A stretch of DNA of 12,808 bases, taken from the NCBI GenBank assembly GCA_004151065.3, contig NWUY0303923332.1, positions 1 to 12,808 on the forward strand. Direction: 5' to 3'. The notes under the pieces were generated by a model. It did not search any database, was not told where the DNA came from, and saw only the letters and a list, made by a program, of their open reading frames with translations. The translations under genes and the position numbers were made by a program. Every line of letters starts with the position of its first letter. Position 1 is the first letter of the stretch. Origin of the DNA: Larix sibirica. Lineage: Eukaryota; Streptophyta; Pinopsida; Pinales; Pinaceae. This document shows, piece by piece, positions 1-10,437 of the stretch.

Positions 1-973
1 ATTAGATCTGTTGTGACTAATTTTACACTTACAAGTTCCAAAAAACATTGCAACTAGTGGCAGAGCTTATATAGGAGTTGGGATCCCATAACAAATAGAC
101 ACAGACCCTAACCAGAGGAGAGACCCAACGGTGAACTAGAAAAATTGTGGACTTCATGATAGATTCTAGTAAGGGAAATCCCGAAGGGGCCAAGCCCAAG
201 TCAAGTTAATTTTCAATAAGAATGTGTCCAAGTGCCAAAAGGATTTTATTGCAATTAGATGGGTAAATGTTTGTGTGAAATGAAAAAGGCATAGTTACCA
301 TGAAACTTGTCACCAGTGCAATAAATGGGAGAATCTCACCTGATTTCCATGTCAACCACCAAATCTCCATTGTGGGGATGAAAATCACATAGATTTAATG
401 TCAATCGAGACAATGAGAACCACATGATATGTCAATTAATGCTAGATTAAATGCAATGTGATGACAAGGATAACTTGGCCACCATGGCTATTATTCCATC
501 TATTTAAACATTTCCTCTTTTGTTATTCCAATGTTATAGCATGGGAAAGAGCCCACAGGGTGAAACATTTAACAACTTGGGAATCAGTCTCATAGTATAT
601 GTGAACAAAAAATCAAACTATGAGATAAGACTATGATAATTTTGTGCTAGCGATAATGAGAGATTATGCCAAGGTTATAAGAAGTTATACATATAAGTAA
701 AAATATTAACCATTTTAATAGTATGCTATGAATCCAAGTCAAGAGTAAGATGGTAGTTAGCATGCTAAGCGGTATAGTAGATTTAGTTAAGGGATAGGGA
801 GAGGTTAGGTAACCAAAGAAGTACTTATCTTGAAGTCGCGGGGGTGACCTTGGATTTTTTGTGAAGCATTTAACTACAACAAACAAATAACATGACTATA
901 GTCACAAGGTATCCAAGTGACAAAAGAGTACAACAAAAGAATATGATGATGAAAACATTCCCAATGTGGCATT
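1..973. other. unassigned AT-rich flank upstream of the LTR element
   Basis: No gene is recognisable in this stretch. Open frames on either strand are at most about 80 codons. Their translations (for example minus strand 647-886 and 206-388) show no domain motif, compositional bias or repeat that would support coding. No tRNA-like cloverleaf, tandem array or clear LTR terminus was seen. It does not resemble the LTR or interior of the element that begins at 993, so it is probably the older DNA into which that element inserted, perhaps a decayed repeat of another family. Confidence 0.5.
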
Positions 974-995
974 ATGTGTGTGTGTGTGTGTGTGT
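974..995. repeat. (TG)n microsatellite at the 5' LTR boundary
   Basis: An uninterrupted run of about ten TG dinucleotides ends directly in the TGTAATAT start of the 5' LTR, so the last one or two TG units belong to the LTR terminus. The run hides any target-site duplication on this side. It may be the insertion target, or it may have expanded from the TGTG formed at the junction. Confidence 0.9.
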
Positions 996-2182
996 AATAT
1001 CCCTCTTTTCCCCCTATGGTTTTGGCAACATAAAGTGCAATTTTGTACCCACCAATGTCAAGGAGATCAGGGAATAATCTATGCAGGTAAAAATTTGTAA
1101 GTATGATTGTTTTTTCCTAAGTTATAAGTGAATTTGTAGACTTAGGAGACTGAAGGACATGGCGCAACGAAACAAATGGGGCATGGAATCCACTAGGGGG
1201 AGAGGGTGAATGGCTTTGTAGCCATTATTTTTTATGATAGTGGTCATCCTAATGTCGTAAGCACTTCAAGTGAACTGTGTTGTTAACTAAGCAAACACTC
1301 ATGTTTATAAATGTGAAAATAATTAGTCCTAGATAAGGATGCAGAAGAAACTACTAGTAGCCGCAAGGCAATAATAATTTTGTATGACCTAACTATTAGC
1401 ATAGGGTTAACCAAATTTGAGTACCATTAAGTAAAAGTAAGGAGTTAACCTAAACAACATTGATATCCTAGTCTTGAGAAAGGATTTTGTTAAAGATCCC
1501 GAGTGAAAAAATGTTAATTTTTTTCTAATTATAAATTAAGAATAAAGATAAAATGATTTATTATACCAAGAAAACATATTGGTATTTGTAAATAAATATT
1601 TAAATATTATTCTCATTAAGTTAAATCAAGTGAGTTAGACCATTATTGTAAAAGAAGGACTCACTGTGTTTTATTAAAAATAAATGCTCTAAAGTATTAA
1701 AAACTTATTTACCAAAGTAGAAAAGATATAACTAGTAGTTAATGCAAGATTATGCAAGGAGAACTGTAAGCTAATGCATGAATAACTATATGAGAAAATG
1801 GTAAAAGTTAATAACTTAAGTTGAGATTAATTATCTTAATATAATTGATTAAGAAAGTTGAATAAAGATCTTGAGTTAATTAGTTAATTTAAATTAGCTA
1901 TCTCAATACAATTAGCTAAGTTAACTAGTAAAGATTGGCTAAGTAAGTCGATCAGTTAAAATTAACTAAATTTAATAAGTTAAGATAAGATAAGATCAAA
2001 CAAGAACTTATCTTGGTAGTCCAAAAAGTAAGTTTGGCTATACAGAGAGCACTGACGTGTTCGTAAAGGGGATCTTTGGAGGCTAAAAATCAATGGAAAG
2101 ATGAAGAAGATTAATTTGATAGAGGTTATGGAAAACAGAGTAAAACTCTTGAGCCCTAGTGGATTCATTCCCAACTTGGTGG

Positions 2183-2221
2183 TGGTCTCTCTTTGGGAAA
2201 ACCTACGTTGGACAGAGACCA
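2183..2221. repeat. inverted repeat conserved between the LTRs (5' copy)
   Basis: TGGTCTCT at 2183-2190 pairs with AGAGACCA at 2214-2221 across a 23-bp spacer. The 3' LTR keeps the same arms (GTGGTCTCT at 8941-8949, AGAGACCAC at 8973-8981) although the spacer between them has diverged. The function is unknown; an RNA hairpin in the LTR transcript or a relic of an older insertion are both possible. Confidence 0.5.
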
Positions 2222-2532
2222 GTTGGATGGGTGGAACGTTGCAGTCAAGATTTAAGTGTTATAGTATATGTTTGTTTAATGATTTCAATAACCGAGCACA
2301 TTGCTCTTTAATTATATGTTTTCATTATGATCAATGGTATGTGGTTAAGATAACTTCTTGACGAGAATGTATGGGTTCGGCTTAGGATATCCATCATTTA
2401 TGGTTTTATTTCCCACCTGCTGTTAAGAGTATCAACTATATTCTGTCTACTAAGATTTCAACCTACCGATCATTGCTCTTATCCTATTATTTATGTACCT
2501 TGACTTTTAAAAACAATCGCCTTCATTCTTTA

Positions 2533-3265
2533 AATTGTAGCAGTCGTCGATCCCTTTCTCGCAATGTTTCTATACTTGTCAGCTCTGATCAGTGAGAGTT
2601 TCGCTCGCACTAATGCAGTTATGTGATCGGTTCATCATTCTTGTTGGCCCGGGTGTTGTTTCCTGTACCTCTAAGTGTTAACGACTTGATGTGGTCTGTG
2701 TGTTTTTTCCTGTACCTCTGCGTGTTGTTTCATGTACCAATTATCTTGCATGACAATGTTTCCAAACTTAACGGCTCTTCCAAATGCGCAATTAATCCTG
2801 ATATTATAGAAAACCGCCAAGAAATATTAACCCGGCCTTTTAACTGTAAGTATGTAACTGACGGAGTGGTTTTCAATGCATAGCTAATGTTGCCAACCCT
2901 CTGAGTAGGTTTGTTTTTTCCACGATCTTAAGATCTTAGTTCTGAATCATTCCTCCCTATATCAATGGATTTTCTTTACTAAAAAAATATATGTCTATCC
3001 GTCCTGGTTATGCAAACTTCACGAAGTTCATCGAACCGTAGATAAGTGTCGAGCTGGCCACCACTTTTTTTTGTAGTTACTATTCAGTAGCATTTTTGAA
3101 TGACTCATAATTATTAAGGGAAGTTAGGAGTTTAGTAATGACTTTGGTAGATTAATCCTTCATATAGATGGTATAATTTTTTTTATATGAAAGTTGCGCT
3201 AAAGGGGTTTCTCCCTTGAGTTCGAGACAATGCCTTTATTCGATTCACATGATGTGCGGTTAGTT
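2533..3265. other. 733-bp block present only in the 5' LTR
   Basis: The 3' LTR passes straight from CAATCTTTA (ending 9732) to TGAATAATGACC, whereas the 5' LTR has this extra block between the matching sequences. The block joins at short TTT microhomology (TTTAA on the left, TTTGA on the right). It contains a local near-duplication, TTTCCTGTACCTCT and TTTTCCTGTACCTCTG, around 2656-2720. A frame of 86 codons (2623-2883, +) has no recognisable domain. It is either a nested insertion of an unknown element in the 5' LTR or ancestral LTR sequence deleted from the 3' LTR; the sequence alone does not decide. Confidence 0.6.
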
Positions 3266-4022
3266 TGAATAATGACCTTTACCATTTTATAATGTTGGTT
3301 ATATTTTTATTTTTATTTTAAAACAAGCGGTTATTACATTCATGGCATGGATTAAATTAATGAGTAATATGTATATACATAATGTAATTAGGAATTAAAA
3401 TTTTTAGTAAAGAAATTGCATATAATATTTTATAGTTTGGAAGATGTTATCGGAATCGATAATTCCGAGGGATATCGAATGAGATATCTAAATATAAGGG
3501 TATACATAACTATATATGATTTTAGAGGAAAAGAAATATCGATTAACATTGAAACATAGTGAAAATGTCTTAAAAAAGGAAGTTTTTTTTGTTGATGTAT
3601 AGGTAGGAAGTTAAGTTTGAAATTTATGAAGGTTTATAATTAATTCTCTTTATTAAGAACAAGTTAATGACTATATTGTTCTATAAGGAGGGTAAAGTAT
3701 TATAATGAATTTATATCATTAAATGTGTGTGTAAGATTATTTTTAAAAGTCTTATATTATAAAGCTCATTATAAATTACATACTTAGTATTGATAGTTAG
3801 GTTGTGGTAAAAGAACTTGTATCAATATAGTTACTAAAGGATGATGTATATGTTTTATAAACACTTGAATAAAAGAAATGGGTTAAATCCTTTAGAGTGG
3901 TCATTTCAATTGTATGTATACGAACATGTTGGAGAACAAGTATTGAAATTATGAATGTCTTATATAAAATTAAGTTGCACATCTTAGTTACATATGAAAG
4001 AGGTTATACATCTCATTGAAAT

Positions 4023-4030
4023 TATATAAA
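4023..4030 (+). promoter_or_regulatory. TATA-like box conserved in both LTRs
   Basis: TATATAAA in the 5' LTR, followed by GAGTTCTAGTTC, corresponds to TATAAAGAGTTCTAGTTC from 12071 in the 3' LTR. Its place about 630 bp before the LTR end would suit a U3/R promoter with a short R-U5 downstream. This is inference only: TATA-like words are frequent in such AT-rich DNA and the transcription start is unknown. Confidence 0.25.
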
Positions 4031-4659
4031 GAGTTCTAGTTCGTTAAGTGTTATAAGAGTTTTTAATTTTCAAAATTTTAGTTTATTTTGGGTTGTTACA
4101 TAATGAACTTATAATCACAGTTAGCTCAAGTTGGATCAACGATTCACTTGGGAACTAATATTCAAACACTTAGTTATGATCTCTATGCAAAGGCAGAATT
4201 GGGAATCATGATTAAATCCTCAATTCAAGTTATGAACCCTAGTAACCATAGTTCTTCGTCAGAGGGGCCATGTGATAATTGATTTAAGAAACCCTTTTTA
4301 GGAGAATAAAGTAATCCTTAGTATGCTATGCAAAAATTATGAAGGACTTATTCCATAGTTGGTATAGAAGAAATTGATTAGATATCAAGGATGTTAGAAT
4401 CTACCATTATGATGTTATCATAATACTATTCAATAAAGGAGAAAATAGAACTCTTGGGTGTAAGTGAAAATATGTGAACGTAAACAAGTAGAATTTCGAA
4501 TAGCTTACCAGTGTTGAATTTAATTTACTCAGCTACAAGGAGAAACATCACTTAAGTGATCAGTGCTGAAGATAATTTATATAACCATGTGTTTTAAAAC
4601 ATTATGGATACCCTTAAGGAAAATAAAATTCAAGGTGTAATTTTGAGGGACATTACAAG

Positions 4660-4671
4660 TGGTATCATAGT
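4660..4671 (+). promoter_or_regulatory. primer binding site, initiator Met-tRNA type
   Basis: TGGTATCATAGT lies 2 bp after the final CA of the 5' LTR. The usual plant site complementary to the 3' end of initiator Met-tRNA is TGGTATCAGAGC, so 10 of 12 positions match. The spacing and identity fix the 5' LTR end at 4657 and the element's orientation as +. The two mismatches are probably post-insertion mutations. Confidence 0.85.
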
Positions 4672-5959
4672 CGAGTTACAACACTACGGTCTATGGATTC
4701 GCAAACGTGCAAGTACGGTGTGTACTCTGTACAGTATTTAAATGCAATATTCTTTCAGAAGTAATTTACCTTATCAATATTTGATTATCTTATTGACATG
4801 CATAATATAGCAAGTAAAAATGATTACATAGGAAGTAAAATGTTTTAGTGAAAACCCCACGTTCTATGACTGAAGTAAGTTCCAAGTAAATGATAAGATA
4901 TAAGCATTTAGTAGAATAACTTAGAAATACTAAAGACAAAGATTGATATGTTTACCTCCTGTATGAGAAGGAAGTCATGAGGTATGCATGAATACAAGTA
5001 ATACAAGTAATAGGTATTATATGTATAGACATTTAGAGACAAAACATTAAGGAAACATATGTTATAAGTACCATGACACTATGAAGAAGAATAAGGTGCA
5101 TTTACGATATCAATATGGTGTAGCTTACTTCCGTAGGAAAATAAGTGTTTAAACAATCTGAATGTGTAGTGCTGAAAGTATAAATAAAATTGATATGTTA
5201 AAATATTACTGAGAAAACTATAGAAAAACATAAACTAATGTTATGACTGATAGTCGCATGAGAAGAGTCTCAGGAACTCGACATGAGTAGTTGAATTCAT
5301 GAAAGTTTGTAGGTTGTCATGAATATAGAATTTTTAATTGGTCGTAAAGTTTTGAAATGATTGATATGTTTTCCATATGTGATTACCTTACGCTATAGAC
5401 ATCGGCATCGTATGTTGTGATCACTAAAGCATGCAAATGAAACTAAATGCATAATAGTAGAATGTGATAGTAATATAGGAACTTGGCATACTTTATGTTT
5501 TGATTTAACAAGAGATTATGATGTAAATAACTTCTTGAAAGAGATTTCAAGTGAAGCATGTAGGTGCATATGGGTGCAAGAGACTTCACCAATCCTTGTA
5601 AACGGAAGGTAATACATGAGGTATTTTCTAAAATGAATTATGATTCAATGACTGTTTTGAACAAATAGCATGATGCTAGTTTACAATTAGACTAATGATA
5701 GTCATTTGCATGACTAATTTAGTATATTTATAAGAAACTGAATAAGAAACAAGATGATAAATTTGAAATCATATTGTGAGCAATGTTAAGTTGAATTGAT
5801 GGCATACGTATAGCAATGGATTTTAGGAAATCAAGAATTGTTGAATTGATTGGTACATGTTTTTGCAAGATACTAGAAGTATCATGTTTGATTTAAGATG
5901 ATGATTAGCATATTTAATGTGCATAAAGTGTTACTCAAGTCTTGAAGCACTTAATACGA

Positions 5960-6180
5960 TGATTGATGTTGAGTCGGAAGGACTCTCAAGTATCATGATT
6001 ATTTACCTTTGTTATCGTTTGATTCTAAGACAGAAGAACTTTGGAGCATCATGATTATTTACCTTTGTTATTGTTTGATGTTCAGAAGGAGGACTCTGGA
6101 GCATCTGGATTACTAGATTTATTATGTGTTTGGATTGATGTTGAGCTAATAAGCTCTAGAACATCAAAACATAACTAACA
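5960..6180 (+). repeat. tandem repeat of about 56 bp, roughly four units
   Basis: TCATGATTATTTACCTTTG recurs at 5993 and 6049 (period 56), with a diverged third unit about 55 bp later (TCTGGATTACTAG from 6104). Each unit also contains a GATGTTGAG-like start and a GGACTCTGGAGCATC-like core. The last unit has TTGAGCTAATAAGCTCTAGAACATC, which shares its inverted GAGC/GCTC core with the 42-bp array downstream, suggesting a common origin. Confidence 0.75.
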
Positions 6181-6531
6181 ATGTGATTATTTTTATATTA
6201 TTATTTATTCCAATTTTTAATTATATGTCATGGTGATTCACAGTGCTTTGAGATTATTGCAGGTAATGAGTTAAGGAAGCCTCAATAAGACCTTGAATTG
6301 AGAAAGATATTGAATTTATGGAACTTGCAATAAAGAAAAATGAACTTAAAATAAAAAGAGAGTTATAAAAAATTCGATCAACTCATGGGGGATGCCCTGG
6401 ATTATAAAAATCTTGGAAATTTTAAGGAAATTTCTGTACACTAAACAAAAAAAATATTTATTGGAGAGTTAACCAATAATTGAAAGAGTTAATTGCATAA
6501 ATGACTAAAACAAAGAGGACTATTTTTTTTT

Positions 6532-7200
6532 AGCATAAGCTATGGAGCACATCAACTATTTTATTTTGTGTTGAGCATAAGCTCTCGAGCACATAGACTA
6601 TTTTATTTTGTGTTGAGAATAAGTTTTGGAGCACACGGACTATTTTTATTATGTGTTGAGCATAAGCTCTGGAGCACATGGACTACGATCATTGTCTCTA
6701 GGTGTTGCTTTGGGGACACCTAAACTATTTCTAAATTAGTGTTCAACCTAAGCTCTGGAGCACCTGGACTATTTTTATTTTTTGTTGAGCATAAGCTATG
6801 GAGCACATGGACAATTTTTTTTTATTTTCTGTTGAGCATAAGCTCCGGAGCAAATGGACTATTTTATTTTGTGTTGAGCATAAGATCTGAATCAGATGGA
6901 CTTTGATCATCGTCTTTAGGTGTGGCTTTGGGGACACCTATACTATTTCTAAATTAGTGTTGAGCATAAGCTATGGAAGAGCACTTGGACTATTTCTAAA
7001 TTAGTGTTAAGCATAAGCTTCGGAAGAGCATAGGGACAATTGATTGAGTGAGTGTTGAGAAATAAAGTTCTGGAAGCACTTAGATTCATTGGGATTAACT
7101 GGTGTTGAGCTAGAATATTTGGAGCATTAGTAATCCATTTACTATTTTTTAAATAAATTATTAGGTACCTCTAGAGCACCTAGAATAATAAGACTTATTC
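6532..7200 (+). repeat. about 42-bp tandem array with higher-order structure
   Basis: Units start with AGCATAAGCTCTGGAGCAC and continue ATGGACTATTTTATTTTGTG. Starts seen: 6532, 6574, 6616, 6659, 6745, 6788, 6835, 6877, 6963, 7010, 7058 and 7108, with a decayed tail to about 7200. Spacings are 42, 42, 43, 86, 43, 47, 42, 86, 47, 48 and 50. The two 86-bp units (6659 and 6877) are nearly alike and lie 218 bp apart, which indicates a higher-order duplication of 86+43+47+42. Each unit core reads GAGC-ATAA-GCTC-TG-GAGC, so neighbouring 4-bp blocks are reverse complements. The 86-bp units add a 6-bp stem, AGGTGT/ACACCT, with a 10-bp loop (6700-6721 and 6918-6939). No coding potential. Confidence 0.85.
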
Positions 7201-7839
7201 AATGTTGAGAGGGTGCCGCGAGAGCTGTTTCTGCTATACGTATGTTATGCATGAGGTATGCTTATATACTTATGTTATGCACTTGTTATACTTAAAGTTA
7301 TGGATATTTATGCTTAGATTATGTATAAGTTATGTTATGTTCATGTATAGCTCATGTTATGAGCATTGATATGATTTCTTTTTGAGGAAAAGCAAGTAGA
7401 GAATGACTAAAGGTACTTGGAAAGAAGTGCCATGACAAGAATTTTGAAAATATTATCTTAGATCATGATATATATATATATCTTGTATAATTGACAGATG
7501 TGCAGGTACATGGAATTACAAAGTAAATTTTTCTAAGTACATCAAACTCTAAAAGAGTTGCCATGAAATGACAACAACATGATGTTGCAAAGGAAAATTA
7601 TTACTTATGTTCTAAATTGATTTTGGAAAAATCATATGCATGCATGTTTTTTATGATAAAATGTCAGAAAGAACTTGTTTTGATTGTGAAAAGTACAGGT
7701 ATGAAAAGAAAGAAACATCAAAGATATCTAAAAAGATGTCAAAGCAAGCAAGATAGTTGAAAATTTATGCTTACAAAGACAACTAAAAGTTGAAGCTAAA
7801 CTTTTAAAGGGTACGAACACCGAGGATGGTGTTATTATT

Positions 7840-7851
7840 AAGGGGGGAGGA
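7840..7851 (+). promoter_or_regulatory. polypurine tract
   Basis: AAGGGGGGAGGA immediately precedes the TGTAATATC start of the 3' LTR. A purine run in this position primes plus-strand DNA synthesis in LTR retrotransposons. It fixes the 3' LTR start at 7852 and agrees with the orientation given by the primer binding site. Confidence 0.88.
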
Positions 7852-8940
7852 TGTAATATCTCTTTTTTTTCCATAGGGTTTTTGCAATAGAAAGTGCGAT
7901 TGTGTACCCACTGATGTCAAGGAGATCAGGGCATAAGCTCTGCACATAAAACTTTGTAAGTATGATTATGTTTTCCTAATTTATACGTGAATTTTTAGAC
8001 TCAGGAGACTGAAAGACTTGACGCAATGAAATGAAAGGGGCAAGGAATCGACCAAGGTGAGAGCATGAATGGCTTGGTAGTCATGATTTTTTATGACATT
8101 GGTCATCCTAGTGCTGTAAACACTTGAAGTGAATTGTGATGTTCAGTAAGAAAACACTTAAGTTTATAAATGTGTTAATAATTAGTCCTAGATAAGTACG
8201 TCGAAGAAACTACTAGTAGACAAAAGGAAGTAATAAGTTCCTATGACCTAACTATTAGCATAAGGCTAACCAATTTCGAGTACCATTAAGTAAAAGTAAG
8301 GTGTTAACCTAAACAACACTGATATCCTGGCCTCGACAAATGATTTTTGTAAATGTCCTGAGTGGAAAAAGGTTGATATTTTCATAATTATCAATAAAAA
8401 ATAAAGATAAAATGATTTATTATACAAAGAAAACATATTGGTGTTTATAAATAACTATTTAAATATTATTGTCATTAAGTTAAATAAAGTGAGTTACATT
8501 ATTATTGTAAAAGAGGGACTAACTCTCTTTTATTAAAATTAAATGTTTTAAAGTATTAAAAACTTATCTACCAAAGTAGAAAAGATATAAATGATAGTTA
8601 ATGCATGAATATGGATGGAAAACTGACAGCTAATGCATGAATAACTATATGAGAAAATACTAGAAGTTAATAAGTAAAGTTGAGATTAATTATCTCAAGA
8701 TAATTGATTAAGAAAGTTGAATAGAGATCTTGTGTTAATTAGTTAAGTTAAATTATCTATCTCAAGACAATTAGCTAAGTTAACTAGTAAAGATTGGCTA
8801 AGTAAGTCGATCAGTTAAAATTAACTAAAGCTAGTAAGTTAAGATAAGATCAAACAAGAAATTATCTTGGTAGTCCAGAAAGTAAGTTTGGCTATAAAGT
8901 AACACTCTTGCTCCCTAGTGGATTGGTTCCCAACTTTGGG

Positions 8941-8981
8941 GTGGTCTCTCGGCGGGAGAAGCTACACCGGATAGAGACCAC
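8941..8981. repeat. inverted repeat conserved between the LTRs (3' copy)
   Basis: GTGGTCTCT (8941-8949) and AGAGACCAC (8973-8981) form a perfect 9-bp inverted repeat with a 23-bp spacer, equivalent to 2183-2221 in the 5' LTR. The spacer has changed more than the arms. Confidence 0.5.
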
Positions 8982-9179
8982 CCGATAGAGACGAGTTGGA
9001 ATGGTAGAACATTGCAGTCAATATTTCAGTTGCCCCATTCTAAATTGCTAAGATAAGTGTTTTTCCTCTTCAATTCTCACACGTAAATGTTATAGTATAT
9101 GTGTGTTTAATGACTTGAATAACCGAGCACAATGTTCTTGAATTAGATGTTTTCATTATGATCAATGGTATCTGGTTAA

Positions 9180-9551
9180 AATATTCAATATTTTATGTTA
9201 ATTCGAATTCGAGTTTTGTGTAAATTACACGGAAAAGTATAAGCAAGGATTAAAGGCCAAACTCTTACCCGATAAACATGACTATAAATCTGATTTAAAA
9301 GAAGCAAATACATGTATTTTGGAGTAGCGTTAGTTTGGTTTGCATCAAGAATATAATATGGAAGTTAGGCAGGATTTATTAAAATAAATTATAGTATAAT
9401 TTGAAATCCGAGATCGAAGTTATGAAATAAACTATGCTCTGGTTCGGTGCTTTTTAAAGCGGTTTACGACCTTGGTTTTTATTTTAAAAGATAGTTCTGA
9501 TGCAATGTCAAATCTTTTATTGTATGCTTATGGTGGATCGTTTTTATTGAA
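9180..9551. other. 372-bp block present only in the 3' LTR
   Basis: In the 5' LTR GGTTAA runs directly into GATAACTTCTTGACG (2343-2363). Here the same words are separated by about 372 bp. TTAA at the left and TTGAA at the right might be remnants of a very short target duplication, but this is weak. The block has no open frame, no tRNA-like boxes and no LTR termini that I can recognise. It may be a small nested element or ancestral sequence lost from the 5' LTR. Confidence 0.55.
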
Positions 9552-10437
9552 GATAACTTCTTGACGAGATGTATGGGTCCGTCTTAGGATATCCATAATT
9601 TATTCTTTTATTTCCCACGTGTTGTTAAGACTATCGACTACAGTCTGTTGCTAAGATTTCAACCTACCGATGATTGCTCTTATCCTATTATTTTGTACCT
9701 TGAATTTTAAAAACAATCAACTCCAATCTTTATGAATAATGACCTTTACCATTTTATAATGTTACTTATATTTTTATTTATAGTTGAAACCAATTGGTTA
9801 TTACATTCATGGCATGGGTTAAATTAATGAGTAATATGTATATACATAATGGTATTAGGAATTAATAATGTTACCAAATTAATTGTGATATATTTTATAG
9901 TTTGGAATATGTTATCGGAATCGATAATTATGAGGGATATTGAATGAGATATCTAAATATAAGGGTATACATAATTATATATGATTCGAGGAAAAGAAAT
10001 ATAGATTAAAGTTGTAACATGGTAAAAATGTCTTAGTAAAGGAAGTTTTATGTTTATGTAGAAGTAGGAAGTTAAGTTTGAAAGTTATGATAAAGAATTA
10101 TAATTAATTCTCTTGATTAAGATCAAGTTAATGATTATATTGTTCTATAAGAAGGGAAATTATAATAATGAATTCATATCATTAAATTAATGATTAATAA
10201 GAAGTTAAATATTATGATGGGTATTGTTATATATATATGAGTTATATATATGGAAGATTATCTCTAAAGGCTTTATATTATAAAGCTTATTACAAATTAC
10301 ATACTTAGTACTTTTACTTAGGATGTGGTAAAAGAAATTTCGTACCAATATAGTTACAGAAGGATGATGTATATGCTTTATAAATACTTGAATAAAAGAA
10401 ATGGGTTAAACCCCTTAGAGTGGTGATTTCAATTGTA

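Larger units (their letters stand above)
993..4657 (+). repeat. 5' LTR (3,665 bp, complete)
   Basis: It starts TGTAATATCCCTC and ends GAGGGACATTACA, so both termini are present and nearly inverse to each other. It aligns with the 3' LTR in blocks: 993-2040 with 7852-8896; 2135-2348 with about 8898-9179; 2349-2532 with 9552-9732; 3266-3930 with 9733-10449; 3917-4370 with 11961-12410. It carries a 733-bp block (2533-3265) and a 93-bp segment (2042-2134) that the 3' LTR lacks. The last ~250 bp (about 4405-4657) have no partner because the 3' LTR is broken there. No credible coding frame occurs in it; the 86-codon frames at 2101 and 2623 are not conserved in the other LTR. Confidence 0.88.
4672..7839 (+). 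other. non-coding interior of the LARD-like element
   Basis: This is the 3.2 kb between primer binding site and polypurine tract. Stops are dense in all six frames; the only frame above 60 codons is minus strand 6743-6937, an artefact of the tandem array. No zinc knuckle, protease, RT, RNase H or integrase motif was seen. The first half (4672-5940) is AT-rich and without visible repeats. From about 5960 it becomes repetitive: ~56-bp units, then the ~42-bp array, then a loose run of TTATGC/TGTTATG words (about 7235-7370). A short (TA)n run lies near 7469-7481. In known LARDs the interior is thought to carry packaging and dimerisation signals rather than genes. Confidence 0.75.

Noticed and set aside
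647-886. 79-codon minus-strand frame in the left flank
   Set aside because: The translation shows no motif or homology that I recognise, and the region is AT-rich with short chance frames on both strands.
2101-2361. 86-codon + frame across the conserved LTR segment
   Set aside because: The aligned 3' LTR segment has indels that break the frame, and its start lies in the 93-bp segment missing from the other LTR.
2623-2883. 86-codon frame in the 5' LTR-specific block as a possible gene
   Set aside because: No recognisable domain, no conservation in the 3' LTR (the whole block is absent there), and the length is expected by chance.
3190-3240. tRNA-like B box (GAGTTCGAGAC) that might mark a SINE
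   Set aside because: No matching A box at the right distance, no A or T tail and no target duplication could be found.
6532-7200. CRISPR-like regular array
   Set aside because: The spacers are themselves repeated and similar, units drift in sequence and length, there are no cas genes, and the setting is a plant retrotransposon.
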